From assembly GCF_001567565.1 (NCBI RefSeq), contig NZ_LSSW01000029.1, positions 434,001 to 498,000 on the forward strand: a DNA stretch of 64,000 nt, given 5' to 3'. The translations under genes were made by a program, and so were the position numbers. Below, piece after piece: positions 43,719 through 55,796 of the stretch. This DNA is from Ectopseudomonas composti. Its GTDB lineage: Bacteria; Pseudomonadota; Gammaproteobacteria; Pseudomonadales; Pseudomonadaceae. Under the pieces are notes generated by a model that was not told the origin of the DNA, did no database searches, and saw only the letters and a list, made by a program, of their open reading frames with translations. Within the stretch, counting starts at the first letter, position 1; every line of letters begins with the position of its first letter.

Positions 43719-45095
43719 TCAGGCGGCGAACATCAGGATGTAGGTGGCTGCGCCGGCCAGGTAGCCGATGAAGGCCAGGCCGGTGATCTTCTTCAGATAC
43801 CAGATGAAGTTGATCTTCTCCATGCCCATGGCCGCAACGCCCGCTGCTGAGCCGATGATCAGGCAGCTGCCGCCGGTACCGGCGCAATAGGCGAGCATTT
43901 CCCAGAAGTTGCCATTGACCACGAAGCTGCGCAGCCATGGCAGCTCGTCAGCGGCCGCCGTCGCCAGGGCCTCGGGGCTGATCAGCGGGTACATCTTCAT
44001 GGCCCCGGCGACCATCGGCACGTTGTCCACCACGGCCGAGAGCATGCCGATGGAGATGGCGATGCTGTAGACGTTACCCAGGCCGTCCTTGAGCAGGGTG
44101 GCCACCTGAGTCAGGTGGCCGGCGCTGGACAGCGCGGAAACCGCGAGCAGGATGCCGAGGAAGAACAGCACGCTGGTGATGTCGATACGGCGCAGCACGC
44201 CGACCACCGACAGCGGGTCCTTCTCTTCGCTGTTCTTGCTGCGGTGGATGATCTCGGTGGTGATCCACAGCAGGCTGAGACCGAAGAGGATGCCCATGTA
44301 CGGCGGCAGATGGGTGACGGTCTTGAAGATCGGTACGAAGATCAGTGCACCCAGACCCAGGCTGAACACCAGGTTGCGCTCGAACGGTGTGGTCGGATCA
44401 CGGCGGCTTTCGTTGCTTTCCTTGATGCGCGGTTCGGCCACTTCGCCCTTGAGGCGAAAGCTCATGATCAGCAGCGGCACCAGCAGGCAGACCAGGCTGG
44501 GCAGGAACAGCTTGACGATGATGCCGGTAGCGGTGACCTGGTTGCCGATCCACAGCATGGTGGTGGTGACGTCACCGATCGGCGACCAGGCGCCGCCGGC
44601 GTTGGCGGCGACGACCACGATGCCGGCGTAGAACCAGCGCTCATGCTGGTCGGCGATCAGCTTGCGCAGCAGCGAGATCATCACGATGGTGGTGGCCAGG
44701 TTGTCCAGTGCCGAGGACAGGAAGAAGGTGATCAGCCCCACCAGCCACAGCAGGTGGACGCGCTTGTGGGTGCGGATGCGGTCGGTGATCACCTTGAAGC
44801 CTTCGTGGGCATCGATCAGCTCGACGATGGTCATCGCGCCCATCAGGAAGAACAGGATTTCGGAGATCTCGCCGAGGTGGTGGCGCAGTTCCTCGACCAC
44901 GTGATGGGTGTTGGTGCTCGAGCCTGCGGTACCGGTGCCGAGCAACGGCAGGATGCTGTCTGCGCCGATGACCAGAAGGGTCCAGGCAATTACGGCGGTG
45001 AGCAGTGCGGAGGCTGCCTTGTCGATCTTTAACGGGTGTTCGAGTGCAATGCACAGGTAACCGAGGACGAATACGAGTGCCATCAACGCATACAT
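43719..45095 (-). CDS. nhaD: Na+/H+ antiporter NhaD
   Basis: A 458-residue antiporter with about 12 helices. ALDNLATTIVMISLLRKL, ANAGGAWSPIGDVTTTMLWI and VVDNVPMVAGAMKMYPL are the motifs shared by NhaD proteins, including the conserved Asp residues and the S/T-rich turn. NhaD exchanges Na+ or Li+ for H+ in alkaline or saline conditions. It lies next to nhaC and a small winged-helix gene on the same strand. Confidence 0.93.
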   Translation of the reverse strand: MYALMALVFVLGYLCIALEHPLKIDKAASALLTAVIAWTLLVIGADSILPLLGTGTAGSSTNTHHVVEELRHHLGEISEILFFLMGAMTIVELIDAHEGFKVITDRIRTHKRVHLLWLVGLITFFLSSALDNLATTIVMISLLRKLIADQHERWFYAGIVVVAANAGGAWSPIGDVTTTMLWIGNQVTATGIIVKLFLPSLVCLLVPLLIMSFRLKGEVAEPRIKESNESRRDPTTPFERNLVFSLGLGALIFVPIFKTVTHLPPYMGILFGLSLLWITTEIIHRSKNSEEKDPLSVVGVLRRIDITSVLFFLGILLAVSALSSAGHLTQVATLLKDGLGNVYSIAISIGMLSAVVDNVPMVAGAMKMYPLISPEALATAAADELPWLRSFVVNGNFWEMLAYCAGTGGSCLIIGSAAGVAAMGMEKINFIWYLKKITGLAFIGYLAGAATYILMFAA

Positions 45096-45240
45096 GGAGG
45101 GTCCGCCTGTTTTCTTCTGTTGATATTGAAGGTCGGTAGGCGGGGGAAGATGCCTGAAACACCTTGTAAAAGGAAAGGACTTAATGCCGCAGCGGCGCTG
45201 CGAGGGCGATCCATGCCGCTCGCGCGCAGGTGAGCAGGGG

Positions 45241-46674
45241 CTACTGTGCCGCGCTGGTGCGGCGTGGCGGCAGCAGGTAGGCCAGGCTGATGGCCAGCAC
45301 CGGCATGATCAGGTTGAAGAAGCAGTACGGTAGATAGCTCAGGGTGGCGACGCCAAGCGTGGCAGCCATGTAGGCGCCGCAGGTGTTCCAGGGCACCAGC
45401 ACCGAGGTCAGGGTGCCGCCGTCTTCCAGTGCGCGCGACAGGCTGGTCGGAGCCAGGCCGCGCTTCTCGTATTCGGCGCGGTACATGCGACCCGGCAGCA
45501 CCAGGGCGATGTACTGGTCGGCGGTGATGACGTTGGTACCGATGGTGGTGGTGATGGTACTGGCGACCAGGCCGCTGTCGCTGCGCACCAGGCGCAGCGC
45601 GCTCTGCAACAGGCGTTGCAGCAGGCCGAGGCGCTCCAGCACGCCGCCAAAGCACATGGCGCAGATGATCAGCCAGACGGTGGTGAGCATGCTGGCCATG
45701 CCGCCTTTGGACAACAGACCATCGAGCTCGGCATTGCCGCTGGCCGATTCATAACCGGCGAACAGTGCGCTCCATACCGTTTTCAATGGCGCCAGGGCCC
45801 CGGCCGAGGGATCGGCCAGCCGCGCCATCACGTCGGGCTGGAAGGCGATGGCGAACAGCGCACCGAGCAGGGCGGCGAGAAATATCGCCGGGAAGGCGGC
45901 CCATTGGCGTACCGCCAGCAGCAACAGGAAGGCCACCGGCAGCAGCAGGTGCCAGCCCAGGCGGAACTGGGCTTCCAGCGCAGCGAGGACCTCGCTGATG
46001 CGCCCGGTGTCGTGTTCGGTGCTGGCCTGCTGGCCGAGGGTGAAGAAGATCGCCAGGGCAATCAGCAGCGCCGGCACCGTGGTGCGCAGCATGTTGCGGA
46101 TATGCGCGAACAGGTCGGCGCCGGCGGCGGCTGGCGCCAGGTTGGTGGTGTCCGACAGCGGCGACAGCTTGTCGCCGAAGTAGGCACCGGAAATGATCGC
46201 GCCGGCGGTGATCGCCGGGTCCAGGCCAAGGCCGGCGGCCACGCCCATCAGGCCGATACCGAGGGTGCCGGCCACCGTCCAGGAGCTGCCGATGGACAGC
46301 GCGGTGAGCGCGCAGATCAGGCAACTGGTGACATAGAAGTACTCGGCGCTGATCAGCTTCAGGCCGAGCCAGATCATGGTCGGCACGGTGCCGGCGAGAA
46401 TCCAGGTGCCGATCAGCGCGCCGACCGCGAGCAGGATCAGGTTGGCCTTCATCGCCATGTGGATGCCGGCGAGTATGCCTTCCTCGATCTCGCTCCAGCG
46501 CAGGCCGTTCTTCAGCCCGACCAGGCCGGCGACGAAGGCGGCGCTCATCAGGGCGATCTGGTTCGGGCCGCTGGAGGAGCCATCGCCGAACAGGTAGACG
46601 GAAAGACTGAGGAGAACGACGAGCACGCCGATAGGCAGTAGCGCATCGGCAAGGGAAGGGGAGCGGGCTGTCAT
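45241..46674 (-). CDS. nhaC: Na+/H+ antiporter NhaC
   Basis: A 477-residue antiporter of the NhaC family, with about 12 helices. The start at 46674 (MTARSPSLADALLPIGVLVV) is preferred; an in-frame ATG lies at 46689. GSSWTVAGTLGIGLMGVAAG, AGAIISGAYFGDKLSPLSDT and VTGTNVI-like GTNVITADQYIALVLPGRMY are the family blocks. It extrudes Na+ in exchange for protons. It precedes nhaD on the same strand, separated by 145 bp. Confidence 0.93.
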   Translation of the reverse strand: MTARSPSLADALLPIGVLVVLLSLSVYLFGDGSSSGPNQIALMSAAFVAGLVGLKNGLRWSEIEEGILAGIHMAMKANLILLAVGALIGTWILAGTVPTMIWLGLKLISAEYFYVTSCLICALTALSIGSSWTVAGTLGIGLMGVAAGLGLDPAITAGAIISGAYFGDKLSPLSDTTNLAPAAAGADLFAHIRNMLRTTVPALLIALAIFFTLGQQASTEHDTGRISEVLAALEAQFRLGWHLLLPVAFLLLLAVRQWAAFPAIFLAALLGALFAIAFQPDVMARLADPSAGALAPLKTVWSALFAGYESASGNAELDGLLSKGGMASMLTTVWLIICAMCFGGVLERLGLLQRLLQSALRLVRSDSGLVASTITTTIGTNVITADQYIALVLPGRMYRAEYEKRGLAPTSLSRALEDGGTLTSVLVPWNTCGAYMAATLGVATLSYLPYCFFNLIMPVLAISLAYLLPPRRTSAAQ

Positions 46675-46700
46675 GGGTATACCGGGCAATCAAACTAACC

Positions 46701-46759
46701 GTGGGAGGGGCTTCAGCCGCGACTTTGCTGTTAAAGCTCGCGGCTGACGCCCCTGCCAC
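46701..46759. repeat. REP-like inverted pair near nhaC
   Basis: GTGGGAGGGGCTTCAGCCGCGA (46701-46722) faces TCGCGGCTGACGCCCCTGCCAC (46738-46759); two mismatches. It is the same family as at 15147, between nhaC and the valS terminator. Confidence 0.8.
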
Positions 46760-46793
46760 AAAAAACAAAACCCGCGCCTTTCAGGGCGCGGGT
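46760..46793 (-). terminator. Rho-independent terminator of valS
   Basis: ACCCGCGCC-CTGAA-AGGCGCGGGT (minus strand) followed by TTTGTTTTTT. The stem is 9-10 bp and GC-rich. It lies 21 bp after the valS stop. Confidence 0.92.
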
Positions 46794-46813
46794 CTGTGGG
46801 TGTTGCGCGATGA

Positions 46814-49645
<2,832 letters not shown>

Positions 49646-49783
49646 GCGCGGCGGGACCCTTGTGACGGCTGATCGGAAAAGCCGACAAGTATAACGGGGA
49701 TGGGCCTTGCGGCGTAAGGGCTGCGCGTCAGAGGACGGTGGCGCGCTGCTGAGTTCGCGCTGCACCGCGTGCCTTGAGGCGTG

Positions 49784-50221
49784 TCAGGGTTTGCGCGGTG
49801 GCAGCAGGCGCGGCAGGCGGGCTTCGAGGCGGCGCTTGAGCTCGGCTTCGATCTGCGGCACGAAATCGTCGATCACGTCCTGCAAAATCAGTTGCGCAGC
49901 GGCGCGCAGTTCACCACTCAGGTGCTGAAGGTCGCGGGCACTGTCGTGCAGGCGCGGCTCGATGCGCTCGCGCAGCGGGCTCGGGGCAGCGCTTGCAGCA
50001 GGCTGCGCTGGGGCGGCCGGCTTGGCTGGCGGTGAAACATGAAAAGGGGGTGGCGGGCCGGGGGGCGCGCTGACGATGTCGGAGAGCACCGGAATGCTGT
50101 CCGGATCGAGTGACTCGATCAGCAGCGGCGGCTCGGAGCTGTCGTCACCCAGCAGCTCGCGGATCGACTCCAGGTCGTGCAGCAACTGAGCAGGTTTTTG
50201 TGGCGGCTTGGGGGTGTCCAT
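49784..50221 (-). CDS. Conserved small protein between holC and valS
   Basis: A 145-residue protein with a proline-rich middle (APPGPPPPFHVSPPAKPAAP) and a helical C terminus (LQHLSGELRAAAQLILQDVI, QIEAELKRRLEARLPRLLP). A protein of this type lies between holC and valS in other Pseudomonas. I recognise no domain. It begins MDTPKPPQKPAQLLHDLESI; an in-frame GTG at 50233 is an alternative. The helical end suggests a protein-binding role, but none can be named. Confidence 0.75.
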   Translation of the reverse strand: MDTPKPPQKPAQLLHDLESIRELLGDDSSEPPLLIESLDPDSIPVLSDIVSAPPGPPPPFHVSPPAKPAAPAQPAASAAPSPLRERIEPRLHDSARDLQHLSGELRAAAQLILQDVIDDFVPQIEAELKRRLEARLPRLLPPRKP

Positions 50222-50281
50222 GATGATCGGCACAGCGAGAAGTTGGGCGGGAGTGACATGAGTTGTGAGCGTGCACGGACA

Positions 50282-50701
50282 CTAAAGTTCGACGCGTTGT
50301 GGATCATACCCGCGCTGGCGATAGGTGCGGAAATTCTCGCGACAGGCGCCCAGCAGTTCAGGCTGCTGATTGACGATCTCGATGATGCGTGAAAAACGTT
50401 CGACATGCGGCGACAGGCTGCTGCCAAGGTTGATCAGTACGCCTTGCTCGGCGCTCGGCACTTCGTCGATACCCAGTACCACGGGCGACAGCGGGGCGTC
50501 CTGGTACAGATCATGGGGCACGAAACGTTCGGCCTTGAACTGCCAGAGCATTTCGTCGAGCTCGCCGCACTGCGCCTCGTCGCTGCCGCGCACGAACACC
50601 GGCAAGCCGGCGCTCCAGGCCTTGAGCGCCAGTTGGCAGGCCGCGCGCAAGCGACCTGTGGCGTCGCTGGAGGAGAGAACGTAGAACTCGATTCTGGGCA
50701 T
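50282..50701 (-). CDS. holC: DNA polymerase III chi subunit HolC
   Basis: A 139-residue protein matching HolC: it begins MPRIEFYVLSSSDATGRLRA and carries the typical block LDEMLWQFKAERFVPHDLY, followed by ADAPLSPVVL-like DAPLSPVVLGIDEVPSAEQG. HolC links the clamp loader to single-strand-binding protein. It follows pepA, with a REP-like pair between. Confidence 0.95.
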   Translation of the reverse strand: MPRIEFYVLSSSDATGRLRAACQLALKAWSAGLPVFVRGSDEAQCGELDEMLWQFKAERFVPHDLYQDAPLSPVVLGIDEVPSAEQGVLINLGSSLSPHVERFSRIIEIVNQQPELLGACRENFRTYRQRGYDPQRVEL

Positions 50702-50736
50702 TCGGTTTTCAGTAGGTCAGGGGTGGTGGCTGAATG

Positions 50737-50787
50737 CTGTAGGAGCGATTTCATCGCGAGTTATCGCGGCTGAAGCCGCTCCTACAG
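50737..50787. repeat. REP-like inverted pair between pepA and holC
   Basis: CTGTAGGAGCGATTTCATCG... (50737-50759) faces TCGCGGCTGAAGCCGCTCCT... (50764-50787). The right arm is the flavour CCGCTCCTACA also found at 24486; the left arm is diverged (GATTTCATC in place of GGCTTTAGC). Confidence 0.75.
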
Positions 50788-50808
50788 GGGCGTGGCCCGG
50801 CTATGGCA

Positions 50809-52296
50809 TCAGGCCTTGGCGCGATCCAGCAGGTATTGGGTCAGCATCGGTACCGGACGGCCAGTGCCGCCCTTGTCCTTGCCGCCGCTGATCCAGGCGG
50901 TGCCGGCGATATCCAGGTGCGCCCAGTGGAAGTTCTTGGCGAAGCGCGACAGGAAGCAGCCGGCGGTGATGGTGCCAGCCTTCGGCCCGCCGATGTTGGC
51001 GATGTCGGCGAACGGGCTGTCGAGCTGCTCCTGGTACTCGTCATGCAGCGGTAGCTGCCAGGCGCGATCGTCGGCGCTTTCGCCGGCCTTGAGGATCTGC
51101 TTGATCAGCGTGTCGTTGTTGCCCATCAGGCCGGAGACGTTGCTGCCCAGGGCGACGATGCAGGCGCCGGTGAGGGTGGCGATGTCGATCACAGCCTGCG
51201 GCTTGAAGCGCTCGGCGTAGGTCAGGGTATCGCACAGCACCAGGCGGCCTTCGGCGTCGGTGTTGAGGATTTCCACGGTCTGCCCGCTCATGGTTGTGAC
51301 GATGTCGCCAGGGCGGGTGGCGCGACCACTGGGCATGTTCTCGGCGCAGGCCAGCAGGCACACCAGGTTGATCGGCAGTTGCAGCTCGAGCACGGCCTTG
51401 AGGGTGCCGAACACGCTGGCGGCGCCGCACATGTCGTACTTCATCTCGTCCATGCCGGCAGCCGGCTTGATGCTGATGCCGCCGGTGTCGAAGGTGATGC
51501 CCTTGCCGACCAGGGCGAAGGGTTTCTCATCCTTCTTGCCGCCCTGGTAGTGCATGACGATCATCCGCGGCGGCTGCTCGCTGCCCTGGGCTACGGCGAG
51601 GAAGGCGCCGGCGCCGAGCTCCTTGAGCTTCTTCTCGTCGAGGATCTCGACCTTGAGGTTCTTGTGCGCCTTGCCCAGAGCCTTGGCCTCTTCGGCCAGG
51701 TAGCTGGGGTGGCACAGATTCGGTGGCAGGTTGCCCAGATCCTTGGTGAAGGCGACGCCGCTGGCAATGGCGCGGGCATGCTGCAGGGCACGTTCGGCAT
51801 CGGCCAACTCGGCCTTATCGACGACCAGGGTGATCTTCTTCAGAGCACGCGGGTCGGCTTTCTGGCTCTTGAACTGCTCGAACAGGTAGGTGCCGTCGGC
51901 CAGGGTTTCCACGATCAGGCGGGTCTTGCCATAGGTGTCGCGGCTCTTGACCTTGAGTTCGCCCAGGGCGAGCAGGGCGTCGCTGCCGCCCAGGCTCTTG
52001 AGCACGCCATGCACGCTGGCAACCAGCTTGCGCAGTTGGCGGTCGGACAGGTCGCCCTTGCCGCAGCCCACCAGCAGTACGCGTTCGGCCTTGAGTCCTG
52101 GCAGACTGTGCAACAGCAGGGTCTGGCCTGGTTTGCCGGCGATGTCGCCGCGCTTGAGCACGGCGCTCAGTGCGCCATTGCTGGCCAGGTCGACGGCCTT
52201 GGCGGCATCGCCGAGCTTACGGCCTTCACCGATGGCGACAACCAGCGTCGCGGTTTTCAGGGTTTCCGGGCGGGTACTTTTGACGAGCAATTCCAT
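50809..52296 (-). CDS. pepA: Leucyl aminopeptidase PepA (M17)
   Basis: A 495-residue metallopeptidase. The M17 signature NTDAEGRLVLCD is present, with GKGITFDTGGISIKPAAGMD and CAENMPSGRATRPGDIVTT containing the metal ligands. The start at 52296 (MELLVKSTRPETLKTATLVV) is the family one; the reading frame opens earlier at 52317. PepA removes N-terminal residues and in some bacteria also binds DNA in transcription and recombination. It is divergent from lptF. Confidence 0.97.
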   Translation of the reverse strand: MELLVKSTRPETLKTATLVVAIGEGRKLGDAAKAVDLASNGALSAVLKRGDIAGKPGQTLLLHSLPGLKAERVLLVGCGKGDLSDRQLRKLVASVHGVLKSLGGSDALLALGELKVKSRDTYGKTRLIVETLADGTYLFEQFKSQKADPRALKKITLVVDKAELADAERALQHARAIASGVAFTKDLGNLPPNLCHPSYLAEEAKALGKAHKNLKVEILDEKKLKELGAGAFLAVAQGSEQPPRMIVMHYQGGKKDEKPFALVGKGITFDTGGISIKPAAGMDEMKYDMCGAASVFGTLKAVLELQLPINLVCLLACAENMPSGRATRPGDIVTTMSGQTVEILNTDAEGRLVLCDTLTYAERFKPQAVIDIATLTGACIVALGSNVSGLMGNNDTLIKQILKAGESADDRAWQLPLHDEYQEQLDSPFADIANIGGPKAGTITAGCFLSRFAKNFHWAHLDIAGTAWISGGKDKGGTGRPVPMLTQYLLDRAKA

Positions 52297-52439
52297 AGTG
52301 AGCTGTCCCCAAGACAAAGAGTCGGGTTTGACGGATAATGGCCGCCATTTTTCGAGGGTCCACCCTGCGGTGGGCCGGCAAGTAGGTGCGGCTAGTTTGA
52401 GCGCTCGCGCCTGAGCCTGACAACCCTGGAGCGTCCGGT

Positions 52440-53564
52440 TTGATCGTCTTCCGTTATCTGTCCCGCGAAGTGCTGGTGACCCTCAGTGCAGTGAGCGCTG
52501 TGCTGTTGGTAATCATCATGAGTGGTCGTTTCATCAAATACCTGGCCCAAGCCGCACAGGGCGTGCTCGATCCTGGCGTGCTGTTTCTGATCATGGGTTA
52601 CCGGATTCCCGGCTTCCTGCAGTTGATCCTGCCGCTTGGTCTGTTCCTCGGTTTCCTGCTGGCCTACGGCCGCCTGTACCTGGACAGCGAGATGACCGTG
52701 CTGTCGGCTACCGGTGTGAGCCAGCAGCGCCTCACCGCCTACAGCATGGCGCCGGCCCTGATCGTCGCACTGCTGGTCGGCTGGCTGAGCCTTGGCCTGG
52801 CGCCGCAAGGCGTGGCCAGCGTGGCACGCATCATCAGTGAGCAGGATGCCCTGACCGAGCTCGATACTCTGGTGCCGGGCCGCTTCCAGTCGCTGCGCGA
52901 TGGTTCCCGGGTGACCTATTCGCAGGAGTTGTCGGCCGACCGCAGCGAGCTGCGCGGCGTGTTCATGTCGGAAAAGCGCTTCGCTGCAGATGGCCGTTCC
53001 GAGCGCGGCATTACCGTGCTGGTAGCCGAAAGCGGTCGTCAGGAAATTCAGAAAGATGGCAGCCGTTATCTGATTCTGGAAAATGGTTACCGCTATGACG
53101 GCGAGCCGGGCGAGGCGGATTACCGCGCCATCCAGTACGACACCTACGGCGTGTTGCTGCCCAAGCCCGAGGTGGCCGTCGAAGCCAGCGAACGTGAGGC
53201 GACGCCGACTCGTGAGCTGTTCGGCAGCGAGGACCCGCGCATGCAGGCCGAACTGCAATGGCGCCTGTCACTGCCGTTGCTGGTGTTCATCGTCACCTTG
53301 CTGGCCGTGCCGTTGTCGAAGGTCAATCCGCGCCAGGGGCGCTTCCTCAAGCTGCTGCCGGCGATCTTCCTTTATATGGCTTACCTTGGCTTGCTGATCG
53401 CTGCACGTGGTGCGCTGGACAAGGGGCAGCTGCCGCCGGCGCTGGGGTTGTGGTGGGTGCATGGCATCTTCCTCGCCATTGGCCTGTTGTTGCTTTACTG
53501 GGAACGTCTGAGTCTGTGGTGGGCCAGTCGTCGTGCGCCGGTGTCGGAGGTGGCTCATGGCTAA
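52440..53564 (+). CDS. lptF: LPS export permease LptF
   Basis: A 374-residue membrane protein with a TTG start (MIVFRYLSREVLVTLSAVSA), as in other Pseudomonas. It has an N-terminal helix pair, a large periplasmic domain and C-terminal helices (LPLLVFIVTLLAVPLSKVNP). LptF forms the LptB2FG complex that extracts lipopolysaccharide from the inner membrane. It overlaps lptG by 8 bp. Confidence 0.96.
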   Translation: MIVFRYLSREVLVTLSAVSAVLLVIIMSGRFIKYLAQAAQGVLDPGVLFLIMGYRIPGFLQLILPLGLFLGFLLAYGRLYLDSEMTVLSATGVSQQRLTAYSMAPALIVALLVGWLSLGLAPQGVASVARIISEQDALTELDTLVPGRFQSLRDGSRVTYSQELSADRSELRGVFMSEKRFAADGRSERGITVLVAESGRQEIQKDGSRYLILENGYRYDGEPGEADYRAIQYDTYGVLLPKPEVAVEASEREATPTRELFGSEDPRMQAELQWRLSLPLLVFIVTLLAVPLSKVNPRQGRFLKLLPAIFLYMAYLGLLIAARGALDKGQLPPALGLWWVHGIFLAIGLLLLYWERLSLWWASRRAPVSEVAHG

Positions 53565-54621
53565 GTTGGATCGCTATATCGGTGCTCAGGTGTTCTTCGC
53601 CATTCTGGCAGTGCTGGGCATCATTCTCGGCTTGGCGCTGCTGTTCGCCTTCATCGACGAACTGGGCGACTTGAACAAGGGTGACTACGGCCTCGGCCAG
53701 GCGCTCTGGTACGTTCTGCTGACCGCGCCGCGCCGTGCCTACGAGATGCTGCCGATGGCAGCGCTGATCGGCTGCCTGATTGGCCTCGGTACATTGGCCA
53801 GCAACAGTGAGCTGACCATCATGCGCGCTGCCGGAGTGTCCATCGGGCGTATCGTCTGGGCGGTGATGAAGCCCATGCTGGTGCTGATGCTGGCCGGTAT
53901 TCTGATCGGCGAATACGTCGCTCCGATGACCGAGAACCAGGCTCAGGCCGATCGTGCGCTCGCCCAGGGTGGCGGAGCGGCGCAGAGTTCCAAGCGCGGT
54001 ATGTGGCATCGCCAGGGCCAGGAGTACGTGCACATCAATGCCGTGCAGCCCAATGGCATTCTGCTTGGGGTGACGCGTTACCGCTTCGATGATGAGCGTC
54101 GCCTGCTTTCGGCCAGTTTCGCCCGTCGCGCCGAGTACCGTGACAACCACTGGATGCTGCGCAACGTGCAGACCACGCTGCTGCATGACGATCATTCCGA
54201 AGTGCTCAATCAGCCGGAAGAACGCTGGGATATCGAGCTCAATCCAGAGCTGCTCGGCACCGTGGTGATGGAGCCCGAGGCCCTGTCGGTCACCGGGCTG
54301 TGGCAATACATCCATTACCTGGGCGAGCAGGGGCTGAACAATGCCCGCTACTGGCTGGCGTTCTGGACCAAGGTACTGCAGCCGCTGGTAACCGGCGCGC
54401 TGGTGGTGATGGCGATTTCCTTCATCTTCGGCCCGCTGCGTTCGGTGACGCTGGGCCAGCGCGTGTTCACTGGCGTGCTGGTGGGGTTCGTCTTCCGTAT
54501 CGCCCAGGACCTGCTGGGGCCATCGAGCCTGGTATTCGGCTTCTCGCCGCTGCTTGCGGTGCTGGTGCCGGCCGGCATCTGTGCGCTGGCGGGTGTATGG
54601 CTGTTACGCCGCGCTGGCTGA
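53557..54621 (+). CDS. lptG: LPS export permease LptG
   Basis: A 354-residue membrane protein beginning MAKLDRYIGAQVFFAILAVL, overlapping the lptF end. The periplasmic domain and the final helices (GFVFRIAQDLLGPSSLVFGF) match LptG. It is the partner of LptF in lipopolysaccharide transport. A bidirectional terminator follows. Confidence 0.96.
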   Translation: MAKLDRYIGAQVFFAILAVLGIILGLALLFAFIDELGDLNKGDYGLGQALWYVLLTAPRRAYEMLPMAALIGCLIGLGTLASNSELTIMRAAGVSIGRIVWAVMKPMLVLMLAGILIGEYVAPMTENQAQADRALAQGGGAAQSSKRGMWHRQGQEYVHINAVQPNGILLGVTRYRFDDERRLLSASFARRAEYRDNHWMLRNVQTTLLHDDHSEVLNQPEERWDIELNPELLGTVVMEPEALSVTGLWQYIHYLGEQGLNNARYWLAFWTKVLQPLVTGALVVMAISFIFGPLRSVTLGQRVFTGVLVGFVFRIAQDLLGPSSLVFGFSPLLAVLVPAGICALAGVWLLRRAG

Positions 54622-54636
54622 GTCGATGGCGGGCAT

Positions 54637-54667
54637 GAAAAAGCCGGTTCAATGAACCGGCTTTTTC
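54637..54667. terminator. Bidirectional terminator between lptG and the RDD gene
   Basis: AAAAAGCCGGTTC-AAT-GAACCGGCTTTTT: a 13-bp perfect stem with A/T tails on both sides, so it can end both lptG (plus) and the RDD gene (minus). Confidence 0.93.
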
Positions 54668-54682
54668 GTATCTGCTCCGAGG

Positions 54683-55180
54683 TTACTTCTTGTGAATGTT
54701 CTTCGGCAGTTGCACCACGCGGCTATCGGAATAGATGTCGTGCCAGGTGCGGCCCTGTTTATCCCATAGCTGCCAGAGAAAACCGAGGCCGGCGAACAGC
54801 CACGAGCCAATGGCGACCACGAAGCGCAGCAGCGCCTGCCACAGGTCGATGGCCGTACCATCGGCATTCTGGATGCGCAGGCCCCAGGCCTGCATGCCCA
54901 GCGTCTGGCCGTTATGGGTCCAGAACTTGGCGAAGAAGGCGAACAGCGATAGAAGTGCCAGGCTGGCGAGAATCGGGTCATGGTCCAGGGCGCCGGCTTC
55001 GGCCATGGCTCTGAGCGTATCGCCTCCGTGGATCAGGCGCAGGATGCCCTGCTGGTAGACCAGGGTCACGACCATGACCAGGGCCACGCAGAGCAGAAAG
55101 TCGTAGAAGAGGGCCGCCAGGCGACGAATCAACCCGGCAGTGGGGAAATCTCCCTGCGGGCGCAGCTGGTGTTTCGGCAT
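54683..55180 (-). CDS. RDD-family membrane protein
   Basis: A 165-residue protein. TAGLIRRLAALFYDFLLCVA contains the R-x...D pattern that names the family, LALLSLFAFFAKFWTHNGQT the later hydrophobic region, and LGMQAWGLRIQNADG the third landmark. It has three or four membrane helices and no known function; RDD proteins are sometimes Na+/H+ related. It is alone between two terminators. Confidence 0.88.
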   Translation of the reverse strand: MPKHQLRPQGDFPTAGLIRRLAALFYDFLLCVALVMVVTLVYQQGILRLIHGGDTLRAMAEAGALDHDPILASLALLSLFAFFAKFWTHNGQTLGMQAWGLRIQNADGTAIDLWQALLRFVVAIGSWLFAGLGFLWQLWDKQGRTWHDIYSDSRVVQLPKNIHKK

Positions 55181-55238
55181 GATGGGCTCGCTGTGACGAA
55201 AGTGCGCGCCATTCTAACCGCGACTTTTCCTCAGGCAT

Positions 55239-55267
55239 AAAAAAACCCCTGATAGAGATCAGGGGTT
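55239..55267 (-). terminator. Rho-independent terminator of the cold-shock gene
   Basis: In the minus direction ACCCCTGAT-CTCT-ATCAGGGGT is followed by TTTTTTT. It lies 18 bp after the cold-shock protein stop. Confidence 0.9.
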
Positions 55268-55284
55268 CTTCAAAGCAGCGGCGA

Positions 55285-55497
55285 TTAGCCCAGGACTTGA
55301 ACCTGGTCAGCCTGCATGCCTTTTTGACCTTGCACAGCTACGAAGCTGACTTTCTGGCCTTCTTTCAGGCTCTTGAAGCCGTTACCTTCGATCGCGCGGA
55401 AGTGCACGAACAGATCCGGACCGCTTTCAGGAGTGATAAAACCAAAACCTTTCTCGTCGTTAAACCACTTGACGGTACCGTTCTGACGATTCGACAT
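55285..55497 (-). CDS. Cold-shock protein of the CspA family
   Basis: A 70-residue single-domain protein. MSNRQNGTVKWFNDEKGFGF contains RNP1 (KGFGFI) and DLFVHFRAI contains RNP2, so it binds single-stranded nucleic acids. AAGGAA precedes the ATG at 55497 by 6 nt. The paralogue name (CspA, CapB, CspD) cannot be chosen by the sequence alone; the length fits CspA/CapB. Confidence 0.95.
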   Translation of the reverse strand: MSNRQNGTVKWFNDEKGFGFITPESGPDLFVHFRAIEGNGFKSLKEGQKVSFVAVQGQKGMQADQVQVLG

Positions 55498-55535
55498 GTC
55501 TTTTTCCTTGAAACTAGAGTTGATGACAGCCTCCA

Positions 55536-55562
55536 AGTATAGAGGGCTGAGACTGGTTGCAA
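55536..55562 (-). promoter_or_regulatory. Possible sigma-70 promoter of the cold-shock gene
   Basis: On the minus strand TTGCAA (55562-55557) and TATACT (55541-55536) are separated by 15 bp. The spacing is short, but the -10 element is strong and the leader would be about 35 nt. Confidence 0.4.
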
Positions 55563-55795
55563 GGAGTAATAGAAGTCGAGCGGGATGTAGCGGATCTTGA
55601 TGATCTGCTGCACCAGAGTCACGATTCACAGCGACCCATGCAAACAGTTCGTTCACTCTACGCTAAGTTTTGCGCAATTGCCAACCCCCGCCAGCAAGGT
55701 CGCCAGCCAGGTTTTACGGGGCTTGCCGAGGTGCCGAAAAAGTTCCTCTGCAACCTGCTTGCAACAATTGCCCAAGTTGTTCGCGTAAAAACGAA
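55563..55795. other. Gap between cold-shock promoter and tRNA terminator
   Basis: No credible gene on either strand. The stretch is lower in GC than its surroundings and contains CAATTGCCAAC-type short palindromes, but nothing I can assign. Confidence 0.5.
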
Positions 55796-55796
55796 A

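Noticed and set aside
55498..55656. An N-terminal extension of the cold-shock protein (frame open up to 55656)
   Set aside because: The extension has no family counterpart; the ATG at 55497 has a good ribosome binding site and gives the standard 70-residue protein.
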